Assembly: GCA_030704615.1 (NCBI GenBank)
Contig: CM060731.1
Span: 43,092,001 to 43,152,000, forward strand
Reading direction: 5' to 3'
DNA: 60,000 nucleotides
Source: Takakia lepidozioides
Taxonomy: Eukaryota > Streptophyta > Takakiopsida > Takakiales > Takakiaceae
Shown piece by piece: positions 9,650-20,671 of this stretch. The notes beneath the pieces are model-generated. The model made no database searches. It saw only the letters and a program-made list of their open reading frames with translations, and had not been told where the DNA came from. Numbering within the stretch: the first letter of the stretch is position 1; each line of letters starts with the position of its first letter. The position numbers and the translations under genes were made by a program.

Positions 9650-12600
9650 TCACAAAAAAAATAGGGTGCAAGAAGATGAATGTAATATAATTGCCACTTT
9701 CTCCTTCTCGAATGTGGAATGCCAAGCAGTCCGACCAGTATCCTGCCGTAGGGCCTTGTGCAGCTCGTTGAAACTCAGTGTTGGAGCATGGATGAAGACG
9801 TCCACTGCGGATATGCAACTCATGCGCTTCAGAAAAATGTAATAAAGGTGTTTGCAGGGGACGTATGCTGCATTCTTCGATTCCATACAAGGAAGTCCTC
9901 ACAGTTGCAAGCTAGGTACTGTGAAGCCGTGATTGCATACACGACACTGCGTGCAGCAGACCCGGCTGTTGACAACTGAAATATGCGCCCCATCCCGGGG
10001 TGAGGAACATCCCTGCAACCTATCACTACGCAGGGCATTGCAAGAGCGTTGGCCATCCTGGTGTCGTTCGCCTTTGTTGGTGGCCGCCGTCTTTTCAGTT
10101 TCCCCCACCGATGAGTGGGCCAAGTTGCGGGGTCACCCACCGGTATGCGGGGCGAAGAGCTTCTCGTGGGAGGAGGATGACGACTGGGAATTGGATTTCG
10201 TGGAACGTCTGTCCTCTCCACCAGTCGAAACCCTGCACTTCCTAGAGCGTCTGCCTCCTCCAGGGTAAGATCTGTACCAGTTGCCACAGGGCAGACTGCC
10301 GGTGGTTCAGGCATGCCTTGTACACCATACTTGGGCTTGCCAAACACACACGACATGATGTCGTGCCTGCAGAACCAAAACTCCTTCAGTGTGGCCTCCA
10401 CAAACTTTGCGCACACAAATCTCCTTGTGAAGCAAGGGGCAGGCACACTGCCCTGCGGGCTCCTCCGAATCATCTCATTGCATCTCTGGTTGGTGTCGAC
10501 ACGAACAGCACAACATTTGCCACGAAATGTCGGACGGGTCCGTGCAATTCTCCACTGCGAGGCCGACACATCTCGTTCCACGATTGGAATGCTGTATTGG
10601 GTAACGAAAACAGGAGCAACATGCTCATCCTCTGCATGTTGTCCCGAGTCTGGCAGCGATTCCATGGATGCTGCAGGAGAGGGGGTACGAGTCCTGCTTT
10701 GTGGAGGCGTGGGATGCAACATCGTTGCGCCCCGAGGTTGAGTACTGATGTTCATATCTGATCTCCATGAATCCCCGTCCCCTCCGGGCATGTCCTCAAT
10801 TCTTCTCTTCACCGGCCGGTTGCGGACATCGCCCTCGAGGCAGTTCCCCCGACTGTGTAACGGCGTTGACCTTATTGTTTCCCGCAATGTAGCAGTCCAT
10901 TTTTTGGGATCGGTCGAACGATGCGCCGCCCTCATCAGCATCTCCTGCTTGTCTGGTCCGATACCCCATTGCTTTCCTCCCAGAAACTGGTAGTAACGAG
11001 ATTGTTGCATGATGGCCCTCACAATATCTTCTGTTGTTGCTGTCAACATGTCAACGAGATGTGCCGCAGAGGAAGCACGCCAGGAAGAGTGCACCGATTC
11101 GGCCATGTTCGTCGTCGGCATATCCCTGTCATCCTCCAAGCTCATGTCCTGTTGAAGGAAATTAGAAATGTCACTGATTGTGGAGAATGTCCAAGCACAA
11201 AACAGAACAATTGTCAAGTACAGAAATGTGTTACCTGTCTCATGTAGTCTCCAAACTGGCGGAATCTATAGTGCCACCACGCAAGCCACGTTTGCAGTTC
11301 TGGCTGATCTTTCACATCCACTGCCCCTGAAGACACCAGGCGCGTATAGTTGCAAACTCGGTCTCCGCCTCGTCGATGGAATTCGCATTTTTCCACGCTA
11401 GGCACATACTGATATGATCCTGCCGGTGGCGTGACGCCACGAACCTTTTCGTGTTTTGCGTCAAACTCTGCATGAAGTGGAACCCGCAAGATCTCTCCTT
11501 CCATTCCATTGGAGTCTTTGGGTCGTCCCCATATACACTCCTAACTGCAGCCCAGTTCGCCTGGGCATTGTCAGCCATGAAGCCCCTAAAATCGGGAGGG
11601 GCAACTTGGCTCTCGCCATTTGCTCATTAATTCCGCGCCACATATGCAACTCCGAATCTGTGTCTTCTCCCTTCATTTCGCAGATAGCAATGGTCATCAA
11701 CTTTCTGCAATGTGGGTCGTATACATGTGCCCCCATTGTCACCTAATCGTGGTTGGTAATTCGCCGGATGTGGTCGAACATGACCCAGCAATTTGAGAGG
11801 TCTCCACTGGTCATCCGCTTCACCAAATCGACGCCGCTCCCCGGTCCGCACGTTGACATCTTAAATATGAAGGACCTGTCCGTCTCCGAGCCTTGACCAG
11901 GAAAGAAGCTGCTTTGGATGAAGTCGTAGCCGCATGTGCGCTTCACTTCCAAGATGGAGTGCATGTCTGATCCTCTTCCGATTCGTTTCTTGCAGCCGAC
12001 AATGTGGTTCCTGATATTGGGACTGCACACATGGGAGACAGCTTCCAGCAGCTCCTTCATGTCCCCCTCGCCCAGCTTCTCTCTTGTGCTTCCGTCCTCC
12101 GACATTATTCTGCCAATTGCAATCCTATGTGCCGATGCGAGCTGTATCTGCTTTGGTTTTGCACCCGGCCTCAACCTCACCTCCTCCTTGATAATATCCT
12201 GGGCTTGTTGAAAAGCGACTCTGCAATTGCCTCTGGCGAGGGGGTGCTCATGCTTTCCGATGTGAATGCATGCTCTGGTGCACGCTGGGCCGACGGTCCC
12301 GACGTAGTACTGCTTGGCGTTGCACACTGCCATGCACGTAGGGGCTGCGTTGCAATGGGCACACTTGAACGTCCCTGTAGGAACTCTACCTTGAGGCCAA
12401 AATGGGGTCGATGAATTGTCAATCCAATCAGTCTCATTCCTGGTGCCTTTGCTAGTGTAATGGTAACATGTGCTCGAGAAACATTTAAGATGCCCAACAC
12501 ACAATACATATCTCACTCGAACTCCATCACCCAGGTTGGACGATGAAGTTTTGGTGACACACCAAGGGTGGCCGTCATGTTTCGTGTTCATTCCTGCGAG

Positions 12601-13422
12601 CATGCCGTCTGGGCCTGCGCCTGCCGGCACAGGAAAGAACTCGTAGATAGCATTCCCATCCACAACATCAGGCAAAGTTTCCACAGAATAGATTGGAGTT
12701 TTGTCGTAATCAAGCCTAAGAAGGTCACTGGAGCGGGAACCCGTTGTCTTCATCCTCCGCAATATGTCGATTACTGAGCGGACGGAAGTTGAGTCGGATG
12801 GTGTATGCTGAACACTCCTAGTGACGGACGACTTTGAAACATACGATGGAAGGACCATACAGTCTTCATCGTCACTGGATAAGTCGTGGACGACTATTTC
12901 TCTGTTTTCCTAGATTTCCCTTTTCACATGTTTGGGTTTCTCTGCTTGTGAAGAGGTGCCCACATCCTTCACATCTTGCACGCCAGACCCTCTTGTGGAA
13001 GGAGGATCAACCAAGTTCCAGCGTGGGAACTCTTTAGGCACGATTTCACCAATGGCACTGTACCGGATGGATTCAGAAGCTGGGAGCCGCCACTCTTTGC
13101 CTTTTCCAAAATCTGCATGCAGAATGACGGCACTTTCCAGAAAATTTCCATAAGCATCCTTCGTCTCCTCTTCCAAAAACACCGTTCCAGGGCGGAGCCC
13201 GAACTTCACACACAAGTACTGCTTAGTGACAATCGCAAATCCTTGATCGCAGGGTATTTTAGCTTTCAGAGAATCAGGATGGAAGTACACGTTTACCCAA
13301 ACACGGGAGTCCATGTTGAAGACGGGACCTCTCGGTACGCTCCGCAGCGAAGTCCTGCAGTGAGAAGAGTGTGTCCTACCTAATAACACAAATGATTTTC
13401 TGGAGGATTCCGTATCCAACAA
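9650..13422 (-). pseudogene. MULE transposase, copy 1: Cys/His finger, MULE core, SWIM finger; broken
   Basis: The order matches copy 2 at 56.3-59.8 kb. An N-terminal region (13422-12910) contains VWVNVYFHPD and GTVFLEEETKDAYGNF. A Cys/His finger follows: KHDGHPWCVTKT, CVGHLKCFSSTC, CAHCNAAPTCMAVC, ACIHIGKHEHPLARGNCR. The MULE core has CWVMFDH, HVYDPHCRKLMTIAICEM and MADNAQANWAAVRSVYG followed by CGFHF. The SWIM finger is CNCEDF followed by PCKHLYYIF. Lesions are TAG at 12910-12912, TAG at 11743-11745 (where copy 2 has Trp), and frameshifts near 11595, 11335 and 9885. An intron at 11149-11234 (86 bp, GT-AG) lies at the same position and phase as in copy 2, between YMRQ and DMSLED. DNA transposition was the ancestral role; this copy cannot make the protein. 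Confidence 0.85.
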
Positions 13423-13565
13423 GATGGGTGATCAGTGCACGTAAAGATGAAGGTGTGTAACGTACGTTACAAAAACGGACGACAACAGCAAGTTCACATC
13501 GGATATTTGGTGCCTGAATTGTAATGTACAACCACTTGGGCTACAATAAATCAGGCTTTCCCATG

Positions 13566-13955
13566 AATTTCGGCACCGAAATCTGGATGAACATCTCTGT
13601 CATGTAACAGCTTTGGAAGCCAGGGGATGAATTCCGGCAACAGAAATCGTAATTTGTTCACCTCATGAAACTGACCAAGCACCCAACGGATGGATTTCGG
13701 TGCCGAAATTCGGATGAACATCTTCTTCATCAAATTGTTTCTGCACATAAGGGTTGAATTTGGATGCCAAAATACGGATGAATGTGTTCCTGATTACAGT
13801 CGTGATTCACCACGTGTCTGGATATCGGTGCCGACATCCGAATGACAGTAATCCTGAATCGGCAGAATGGATGTATTTCGGCGCCGAAATTCATTCTTCA
13901 TCTCCTTTTCCGACCCTAATTCTGCTGCCTTGCGGATGGATTTCGGTGCCGAAAT
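13566..13955. repeat. Right-flank palindromes ATTTCGGYRCCGAAAT
   Basis: Near-perfect 16-bp palindromes occur at 13566-13582, 13694-13709, 13822-13837 (variant ATATCGGTGCCGACAT), 13875-13890 and 13940-13955, with a half-site near 14066. Spacing is about 128, 128, 53 and 65 bp, that is roughly one or two 64-bp units. Most are followed by GGATGAA or preceded by GGATG. The core CGGCRCCG is also the core of the left array, so these look like subterminal binding or folding sites of the element. Confidence 0.8.
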
Positions 13956-14090
13956 TCATCTGAATTTTTTTTATTTTTTTTATTTTTTCTTTACGACAGA
14001 TGAACTTTGACGTCGAATCTCATCCAAATACTCCCTTCTAATTTTCCTTTTTCTTCGTGAGCAATGAATTTCGGCCCCCAAACTGGTACT

Positions 14091-14133
14091 GGCGAGACTG
14101 AAGAGTGTCCAGTCTCGCCTCCTATATATACTG
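14091..14133. promoter_or_regulatory. Perfect 10-bp hairpin followed by TATA-like box
   Basis: GGCGAGACTG (14091-14100) pairs perfectly with CAGTCTCGCC (14110-14119) across a 9-base loop. CTATATATA follows at about 14121-14130. It sits at the outer edge of the right-flank palindromes and could be the promoter or terminus region of the element. Direction and function are unknown. Confidence 0.4.
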
Positions 14134-14137
14134 GCTA

Positions 14138-14320
14138 CTAAGAAGCTTCCCTAAGAAACTTCCCTTATAGAGGTTTCTTGATGGAGAAGTTTCTAAGATT
14201 AAACAAAGGTTTCTTGATGGAGAAGCTTCCTTAAACAAAGGTTTCTTGTTTGAGAAGCTTCCTTAAATAAATGAGGTATCTTGATGGAGAAGTTTCCTCC
14301 AAAAGAAGCTTCCTAAGCAG
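14138..14320. repeat. Short tandem repeat of GGTTTCTTGATGGAGAAG(C/T)TTC
   Basis: GTTTCTTGATGGAGAAGYTTCY appears near 14180, 14210 and 14275 (variant GTATCTTG), with a fourth diverged copy near 14241. AAACAAAGG lies between units. Unit length is about 35-45 bp. Non-coding. The following bases to about 14480 contain repeated TGGTAA / GATAACTTGGTAA motifs. Confidence 0.6.
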
Positions 14321-14479
14321 TTTCCCAAGTTACTCTTGGTAATTTGATAAACTTCCGATAACTTGGTAACTAATGGTAAATCATGGTAGATCATGATAAT
14401 TCACAGTAAGTCATGGTAACTTCCGATAACATGATAATTTTGTAACTTCTAGTATTTACTCATGGTAAGTTCCTCTGGG

Positions 14480-15047
14480 CTATGTCCGTGACACGTAGAA
14501 CGAAGTTGCTTCATATATTGCTTTTGTCGCAATCTTATATTGAGTTTATATAGGGAACACATTCAAGAGCATGCTATATTTGTAGTCATTGCCCTTTCCC
14601 ATCTAGCTCAAAACATATATGAAGAGATCCACTAAACAACTCGTATTATACTATTCACAATCCTACTATTGCTTTTATACATCTCTATGTTAATTTGGAT
14701 ACCTCCCTGAAAAATTCCATGTTAGTCATCATTACATGCTATACATACTTACATTAAAGACGGTTTTTTACAAAACAGTTACACAAAGAGTACTTTACAA
14801 AAAAGAAATAAACATAGCAGAACTCACAAATTACCTGATCATTTATGAAGCTCCTCGACTAACGCAGCAACTGTCTTTGCATCGGTGACACTCATATTTA
14901 TGTTGTAATTTGTAAGGTTCCCCGAAAACTGGTGCCCTATCTATTTGACAACTGCGAAGTAACCTGTGGAAAGTTCTATCTATCTATATAAGCCATTGAA
15001 ATTCAGTGGAATATAACAACGCAGTCACAATAAGATGAGAATTATCT
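14480..15047. other. Non-coding spacer
   Basis: AT-rich sequence without recognisable genes or conserved motifs. Confidence 0.35.
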
Positions 15048-15700
15048 TCATGGAATATCCGAAATGATCTCAGTAGAGTGTTGCAAAGGCAAAGAAACTA
15101 CATCTTGATATGAAAGAATGACGAGTGAGTCTCGCTCCATTCCCTACGATTAGTGGAGCCTCAAATACATCATTAAGCAAAAACACAGAAATACACTTGA
15201 AAGGAAATAGAGACGACTGACTCTTGCCCCATTACTTGCAATTAGCTGCTACAGGTACGAAGAAATACCTGAAATGATCTGTGATGAAATACCCGAAACG
15301 ATATGATTACAGTGTTGCAAACTACATCTTGAAATGAAAGCGCCACAAATGAGTCTCGCTCCATTTCCTGCGAGCAGCGTAACCTTAGCCTAACACATCA
15401 TTCAACAAAAACACAGAAATGCACTTGAATAGAAACAGAGACCACAGATTCTTGTCCCATTACATACGATTAGCTACAGATACCATGAAATATCTGAAAC
15501 GATCTCAGTACAGTGCTACAAAGGCAAAGAAACTACATCTTGAAATGAAAGAGCAACGACTCTCGCTCCATTTTCTGCGAGCAGTGTAGCCTTAGTCTAC
15601 CCCATCATTATACAGAAACACATAAATACACGTTGAAAAGAAACAGAGACGATCGCCCCATTGCCTGCAATTAGCTACATATAACCTGGTCCATCATGAA
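15048..15700. repeat. Tandem repeat, three units of about 200-230 bp
   Basis: The landmark ACTACATCTTGAAATGAAAG recurs near 15098 (with one mismatch), 15326 and 15531. GARTCTCGCTCCATT(T/C)CCTGCGA and AAAACACAGAAATRCACTTGA recur after each. GAAACAGAGAC and CCCATTRC precede each AATTAGCTAC box. The units have diverged and carry indels. No coding frame persists. Confidence 0.75.
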
Positions 15701-15865
15701 TAGACAGAGATCACTATAGAATTCGAGCTTCTCAAGCTCGAGAAGCTTATATAGAAGCCATTGTGGCGCGACAGGAGAGGTTAGGGATTGAAGATCGATG
15801 GTTAGGGATTGGGGATTGATGTTGCCGAAAAATCGATCGCCGGAAATTAAACATTTCTACTAAAC

Positions 15866-15978
15866 TGGCATGAGTTTGCCGGTTCCCTCCGCTCGCGCTC
15901 CCGCGCTCGCGGGGCTCGCGGGGTTCCTAGGCGGAACCGGCTCACTCATGCCAATTCCACACTCATGCCAATTCCACT
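15866..15978. repeat. GC-rich inverted repeat (hairpin) with adjacent direct repeat
   Basis: TGGCATGAGTTTGCCGGTTCC (15866-15886) is an inverted match, about 19 of 21 bases, to 15933-15953. The 46-base loop is very GC-rich with repeated GCTCGCG. CTCATGCCAATTCCAC then occurs twice in direct orientation (from 15945 and 15963). It looks like a small foldback element. Confidence 0.7.
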
Positions 15979-16153
15979 GTACGTAAAAACAAAGGGTGGG
16001 GCCAAAAGCCAGGATGTTTGGCAACCTATTCCAAAGGGTGACGTCAATGTTTCAAAATGAGCTAATAACGAGGGATTCAGGCTTGACACGACACAATGGC
16101 AGGGTGTTCAATACAAAGGTATGGGTCGAAGGGAGAGCTCTACGTACTAGATA

Positions 16154-16256
16154 ACGCGCCCCTTGGGCGCATTATGGCTCCTAGTGAGTCACTAGGGCGA
16201 GGCCGGTAGGCCGAGACCTAGGACGAACTAGGTGCCATAATGCGCCCTTGGGGGCG
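16154..16256. repeat. Inverted repeat GCGCCCCTTGGGCGCATTATGGC
   Basis: The left arm at about 16154-16178 pairs with 16234-16256 (GCCATAATGCGCCCTTGG...). Between them CCTAGTGAGTCACTAGG is itself palindromic. It lies about 270 bp upstream of the P450 start and is adjacent to another inverted repeat, so the P450 5' region can fold extensively. Confidence 0.75.
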
Positions 16257-16260
16257 GGTT

Positions 16261-16447
16261 CCCTGGCGTAAAGGAATTTTGGGGGGCAGATTCTGCGAGG
16301 CCCTGATTGGCTGCAGGCCATAATGAGCCAATAAAAGTCAAACTGCCGATTAGGAACGCAGAATGCGCCAGCAACGTGGAGCGACAACCTAATTTGCCTC
16401 CAACCTAAAGGCAGAATCTGCCCCCAAAATCCTTTACGGCGCCAGGA
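16261..16447. mobile_element. MITE-like element with about 35-bp terminal inverted repeats
   Basis: The left arm 16261-16296 (CTGGCGTAAAGGAATTTTGG...CAGATTCTGC) is an inverted match to 16411-16447 (GCAGAATCTGCCCCCAAAAT...GGCGCCAGG) with one three-base indel and few mismatches. The interior is about 115 bp, non-coding. The right arm ends about 75 bp before the P450 ATG, so the element forms most of the likely promoter/5' UTR. A target-site duplication was not identified. Confidence 0.7.
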
Positions 16448-16521
16448 AGAGTTCTCTCATTTTCTGGATCGGTACTCCAGTTCACGGGACTCCGACGATC
16501 TTGAGAGGGATAGTAGAAAAT

Positions 16522-18491
16522 ATGGAAACATACGCACCAGGCCTGCAAGGAAGCGTTTGGTGGGCTCAACAACAACTTGGGCTTCCTCTTATATCGATAG
16601 GCGTCCTTGTCGCCATTGCAGTGTACGGTTATCTCTTCTTAAGAAAATCCACTCGCTTGCCTCCAGGGCCACGCCCATGGCCTGTCGTGGGAAACTTACC
16701 CGTGTTGGATAATCTTCCGCACAAGGCATTGGCACGCCTGGCTAACAAATATGGGCCTCTGATGTACCTGCGCCTTGGGTCATACGATACTGTTGTAGCG
16801 TCGACTCCAGAGATGACAAAACAGTTTCTCAGGACTCATGATCAAGCGTTTGCCTATCGTCCACAGACTTTGGCTTCGTATATACTTTCTTCAAATAATC
16901 TGAGCATTGCGCTTTCTTCAGGTTCTTATTTGCGTCATTTACGCAAGATCTGCCTGGTTGAGCTCTTCACTCAGAAACGCATCGAATCGTTTCGATCTGC
17001 AAGGACAGAGGAGATAACTGCCACATTGAAGGCCATCCTTGAGGAGTCACAAAATGAAAAGGTGGTAGACCTCAACCTCAAGTTGTCGTCGTTGGCTACT
17101 AACAACATGAGTCGCATGCTGATGAACAAAAGGTGATGTATGAGCTGAGCCGTTTGATTTTGTGTTGAATGGAAATTATGAGAACATATACAAAGTTCTT
17201 TGTTGTACATATTTGACATCCATGGAAACCTGGTACTCCCTATAAGCTAGCAACAGTTTAGGCAACGTGAATATCCTTCAGGACTGTCATCGACGCTTAG
17301 TATTGAATTGCCATTTTCACCTGTCTCAGGTTCGGCGGGATTGATGTGGAGTCTAAAGAAGTGCAACAGTTTACCGGACTTGTCGACAAACTAACGCACT
17401 TCCTCGGGCTGTTCATTGTTGGTGACTACGTCCCGTATCTATCGTGGGTGTCGAAGCTGCAAGGTATCGAGGGGCGTATGAGGGAGACGCAGGTCGCACT
17501 GCACAGTATTACTCAGCAGTGGATTGACGAGCACAGAAAGGCTGCATCAGTGGAGAAAGGGAATATGGATACACCAAAAGACTTTCTTGATGTGTTGCTC
17601 ACCATGCCTACAGAAGATGGAACTGGTCATCTCTCCGATGTAACCATACATGCTGTGATCCTGGTAAGTTTTGATTAATATGAATGTAATCCACTAAATT
17701 TTTTATGATCACTTGAGCATCATCATCGACAGCTCGTCCCGAATAAGTTACAATACTAGTGAAGTTCTAGCTATGTTAGAATGCAAGATCTATTCCCAAA
17801 AAATCTGGCTTCAGGTAGAGAGCTAGCTTTGAGGTCAAAATTCTTGTGTTCACGTGTTACAGGACATGATGGCTGGGGGATCAGAGACATCGGCGGTCAC
17901 AACAGAATGGGCACTGGCCGAGCTTCTTCGCAACCCTCATATGATGAGACGCGTACAAGCTGAACTAGATGCTGTCGTTGGAACCACTCGGCTTGTCCAG
18001 GAATCAGACCTTCCAAATCTCGAGTACCTACAAGCTGTAATAAAAGAGAACTACCGCCTTCACCCCCGGCTCCATTGCTGTTTCCCCACGAGTCTCGTGA
18101 GACATGCGAAGTTGCTGGTTATATTCTGCCAGCCAAAACCCGTCTGATCGTCAATCAATGGGCAATAGGCCGGGATCCTTCTAGCTGGGAAAGACCTCTT
18201 GAGTTTGATCCAGAAAGATTCATGGAGCATCCTGAGCTTGATGTGAAAGGCCAGCACTTCCAGCTTTTGCCTTTTGGAACCGGAAGGAGAGGATGCCCGG
18301 GAATGCCACTCGCACTTGTCATGGTTCAGATAATGCTTGCTCGCCTTGTTCAGAGCTTTGACTGGTCCCTTCCAAATGGGCAGGACCCCACTACTTTGGA
18401 CATGTCAGAGAAATTCAGAGCATCACTTCCCAGAGCAAAACCATTGCATGTTGTGGCACACCAAAGGTTGCCTGCCCATTTGTACGAGTAA
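16522..18491 (+). CDS. CYP71-clan (A-type) cytochrome P450, three exons, one frameshift
   Basis: Exons are 16522-17132, 17330-17663 and 17863-18491, all with GT-AG borders. The product would be about 524 residues. An N-terminal membrane anchor ([18 protein letters not shown]) is followed by the Pro-rich hinge [15 protein letters not shown]. The I-helix AGGSETS, the ExxR motif (ENYR), DPERF and the heme loop [11 protein letters not shown], with its Cys ligand, are all present. The exon 2/3 junction just before the I-helix oxygen-binding motif is the conserved A-type intron. Two oddities: exon 3 has a run of five C at 18063-18067 where six would keep frame through RLHPPAPLL, so translation breaks there, and the C-helix WRxxR motif reads LRHLR (Trp to Leu). 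The start is the first ATG before the anchor. It would be an ER-bound monooxygenase; subfamily and substrate are not called. Pseudogene or assembly error. Confidence 0.85.
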
Positions 18492-19261
18492 AGTTTCGTT
18501 GTTGGCAGAGAAACCTACGGGATGGCTTGCATGTAGTTCGACATACTCAACCCCATGATTGTGGTTGTACTTCTGCAGCAGCTTGTTTACAGATATTTTC
18601 TGAGAGAGTCCCTGTAGAACTTGCAAACGAAAACTTCGGTCTGCGTCTTCTCACTTTCACAGGACTAAATAGTGCGTCGTACCTACCCCTGAAGACTAAT
18701 GCTCTTGAACCATCCCCCTCTACTCATACTTGAACTGTAGAGGGAGTGCAACAGATTGGCAGAGTGAGTCTTAGGCACCAACTCTTTGTTGGTGGCATGT
18801 CTTGCAATTGTCACATTGTGAGTGTCACATAGGAAGGGTGACGCCAATAAAAAAATAACATATTCACAGGGTAACATCCAGAGAAGGAATCATACATCTA
18901 CATTAAGTTAAAATCTGTCTTGTGTAAATGGATTGTCACAGATTGAACATTTTATGTATTTATTCAGGCATCCGGGGAGCTTCAATTGCAATAGCCAACA
19001 TAACACTACACCAACATGGCATTGAATAGATTTTCCAATCTCTGACTCTTGCCAAACTCACAGTGCGCCGAAACAGGGGTGAAGTGCCCAACAGCAGCCC
19101 ACCATTCCAGCAAGGGTTACTTTAGTCTAGAGCTGCATCTCTGAGACAGTATTGAAACTGCCCCCTCACTTCTTGGCAGCTGCCAAATCTCAGCTTTCTG
19201 AAGCACATCCAAATTGTTGAGCAGTACATTCTCCTGTGCCACGCTTTGGCATAGGAAGAAC
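18492..19261. other. 3' flank of the P450 gene
   Basis: No coding signal. AATAAAAAAATAA near 18846 could serve as a polyadenylation signal for the P450. The rest is featureless. Confidence 0.35.
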
Positions 19262-19380
19262 CTGTGCTTTGATTTCTTGTGTCCACCATCACAGAGAATA
19301 CCACGGCACACTATCTTTCTCTGTGCTTTGATTTCTTGTGTCCACCATCACAGAGAATACCCCGACACACTATCTTTCTA
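19262..19380. repeat. Two-unit tandem duplication, 59 bp
   Basis: CTGTGCTTTGATTTCTTGTG...CACACTATCTTTCT starts at 19262 and again at 19321. Only about three substitutions separate the units, so the duplication is recent. Confidence 0.9.
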
Positions 19381-19879
19381 GTTATGTCACAGAAGGGCTC
19401 GTCCACTTCTGCTAGTAAGAGAGATTTTGAGACATCTCTGTCAGTCCGGGAGATATCTCAAAAATGCATAAAATCCAAGAAATGACGAATAAAAACATGA
19501 AACCTTCAAACTATTGTAGTCCCAAGCAACCCTAATCCAATAGAAGGGTCAGGTTCAGATTTTCCATATGGCAGCTAGACAAGGCAAATGCAGAGCACTT
19601 GCAAGTTCCTGTGCTTAATGCACATCAAGAAGCAAATAACACATACCTCAACTTGACCATTGTGAGCATGGATGAACACTTGGCAAACAATTCGTTCCCA
19701 AATCACTCCATTTTATAACGGTTGGGTACAGGTTGACTCAAGCAGCAACTCCAATGACACTAGCTCAAGGGCTTCAAATGAAACCACTACTACAACAAGA
19801 AATGTAATCTAAGATATCTGGACACTGTTACATCAAAGAATGATTGAGGAAATAAAATCCAACAAGATTCCTGTGGACA
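19381..19879. other. 3' flank of SLBP gene
   Basis: No coding signal. It probably contains the SLBP 3' UTR (minus strand). Confidence 0.3.
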
Positions 19880-20671
19880 TCAGAAATCCATGTCAGACCA
19901 CTCATCATAAATCTGAAGGTCTGTATCTTTGATGGTTTTATCAACCCCCAACCTAATATCAAGAATACTATCCTCTACCGGTGATGCTTTAGGGCTCTCT
20001 TGCTCCTTAATGAAAGGGATGTATAGCTGGTCCGGATCTTCCTCATCATCCTCTTTTGGGGGATCATACTCATGTAACAGGCGCCGCCACTTTCTGATCT
20101 GGCCATCCCAGCTACGCTTGCTGCAAACCTGTCGGGTGTCTGGGGTGTGAGGGCCACCTTTCTTTCGAGAGTACCTGCATCAAAACCAGGCTACTGTTAT
20201 AACAAGTACCTGAATCATAGCAGACAAGATATAGTATACTCACCTCCTGGAAAATAAGGAAGCTTCTCATACACTGACATCACAGTGAGCTCGCCGCTTT
20301 GAACATCAGGAAAGTTCCTGTAGAGAGTGAGCACATGACAGCCCAGTGACTTGCATACATTTAACTTCACAGTTCCACAGTCAAGCCAACACCTACTAAC
20401 AAGATAAGATCTTGGCAAATTAGTATGCCTTCAAATCTTGCATGAGATTGCACACCAACCTACCACAGAGACCAGGCGTACCATCTGGACCATACATATC
20501 TAGCCTGAGATTAAGAGTAGATGTGAACTCAGACCCCAAGAACCAAGAGACATTACCTTGGAACGAGTTTCTCATAGCGTTCATAACCAAGCGTGTTCTT
20601 GCCATAAGCAATTTGTTTCTGCTGTTGGCTCAGTTGATGAGAATCATCTTCCTTTGGCTTCTCTTGTACAT
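19880..20671 (-). CDS. SLBP: Histone stem-loop (hairpin) binding protein, 3' exons
   Basis: Two minus-strand exons, 20671-20557 and 20174-19880, join in phase 2 through GT-AG borders. They encode the SLBP RNA-binding domain: KQIAYGKNTLGYERYEKLVPR from the first exon, then YSRKKGGPHTPDTRQVCSKR and SWDGQIRKWRRLLHEYDPP from the second. The family's diagnostic features (YGKNT.GY..Y, TPD, and SWD.QIRKWR.LLH) are intact. An acidic tail (PKEDDEEDPDQ) ends in DEWSDMDF and TGA at 19880-19882. SLBP binds the 3' stem-loop of replication-dependent histone mRNAs and promotes their processing and translation. The N-terminal exon(s) upstream of 20671 were not recognised, so the model is partial. No lesion is visible; this is probably a functional gene. 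Confidence 0.85.

Larger units (their letters stand above)
7918..14119. mobile_element. MuDR-like element (copy 1): decayed transposase plus convergent companion ORF
   Basis: The proposed element has a left tandem array (about 7918-8415), a plus-strand ORF (8507-9058), a minus-strand transposase pseudogene (13422-9650) and a right-flank series of ATTTCGGYRCCGAAAT palindromes (13566-13955). Both flanks share CGGCRCCGAAAT, and isolated copies of the motif also lie between the two genes near 9460 and 9593. The convergent gene pair resembles maize MuDR (mudrA/mudrB), which is established knowledge of that family. Exact termini and target-site duplications could not be recognised. The right limit is placed at a perfect hairpin (14091-14119) only for convenience. 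Confidence 0.5.

Noticed and set aside
10313-10761. Plus-strand frames of 140+ codons over MULE copy 1
   Set aside because: They are antisense shadows of the transposase, whose minus-strand frame aligns to copy 2.
20215-20418. Minus-strand frame between SLBP exons as an extra exon
   Set aside because: The SLBP RNA-binding domain is continuous when 20557 joins 20174, so this lies in the intron.
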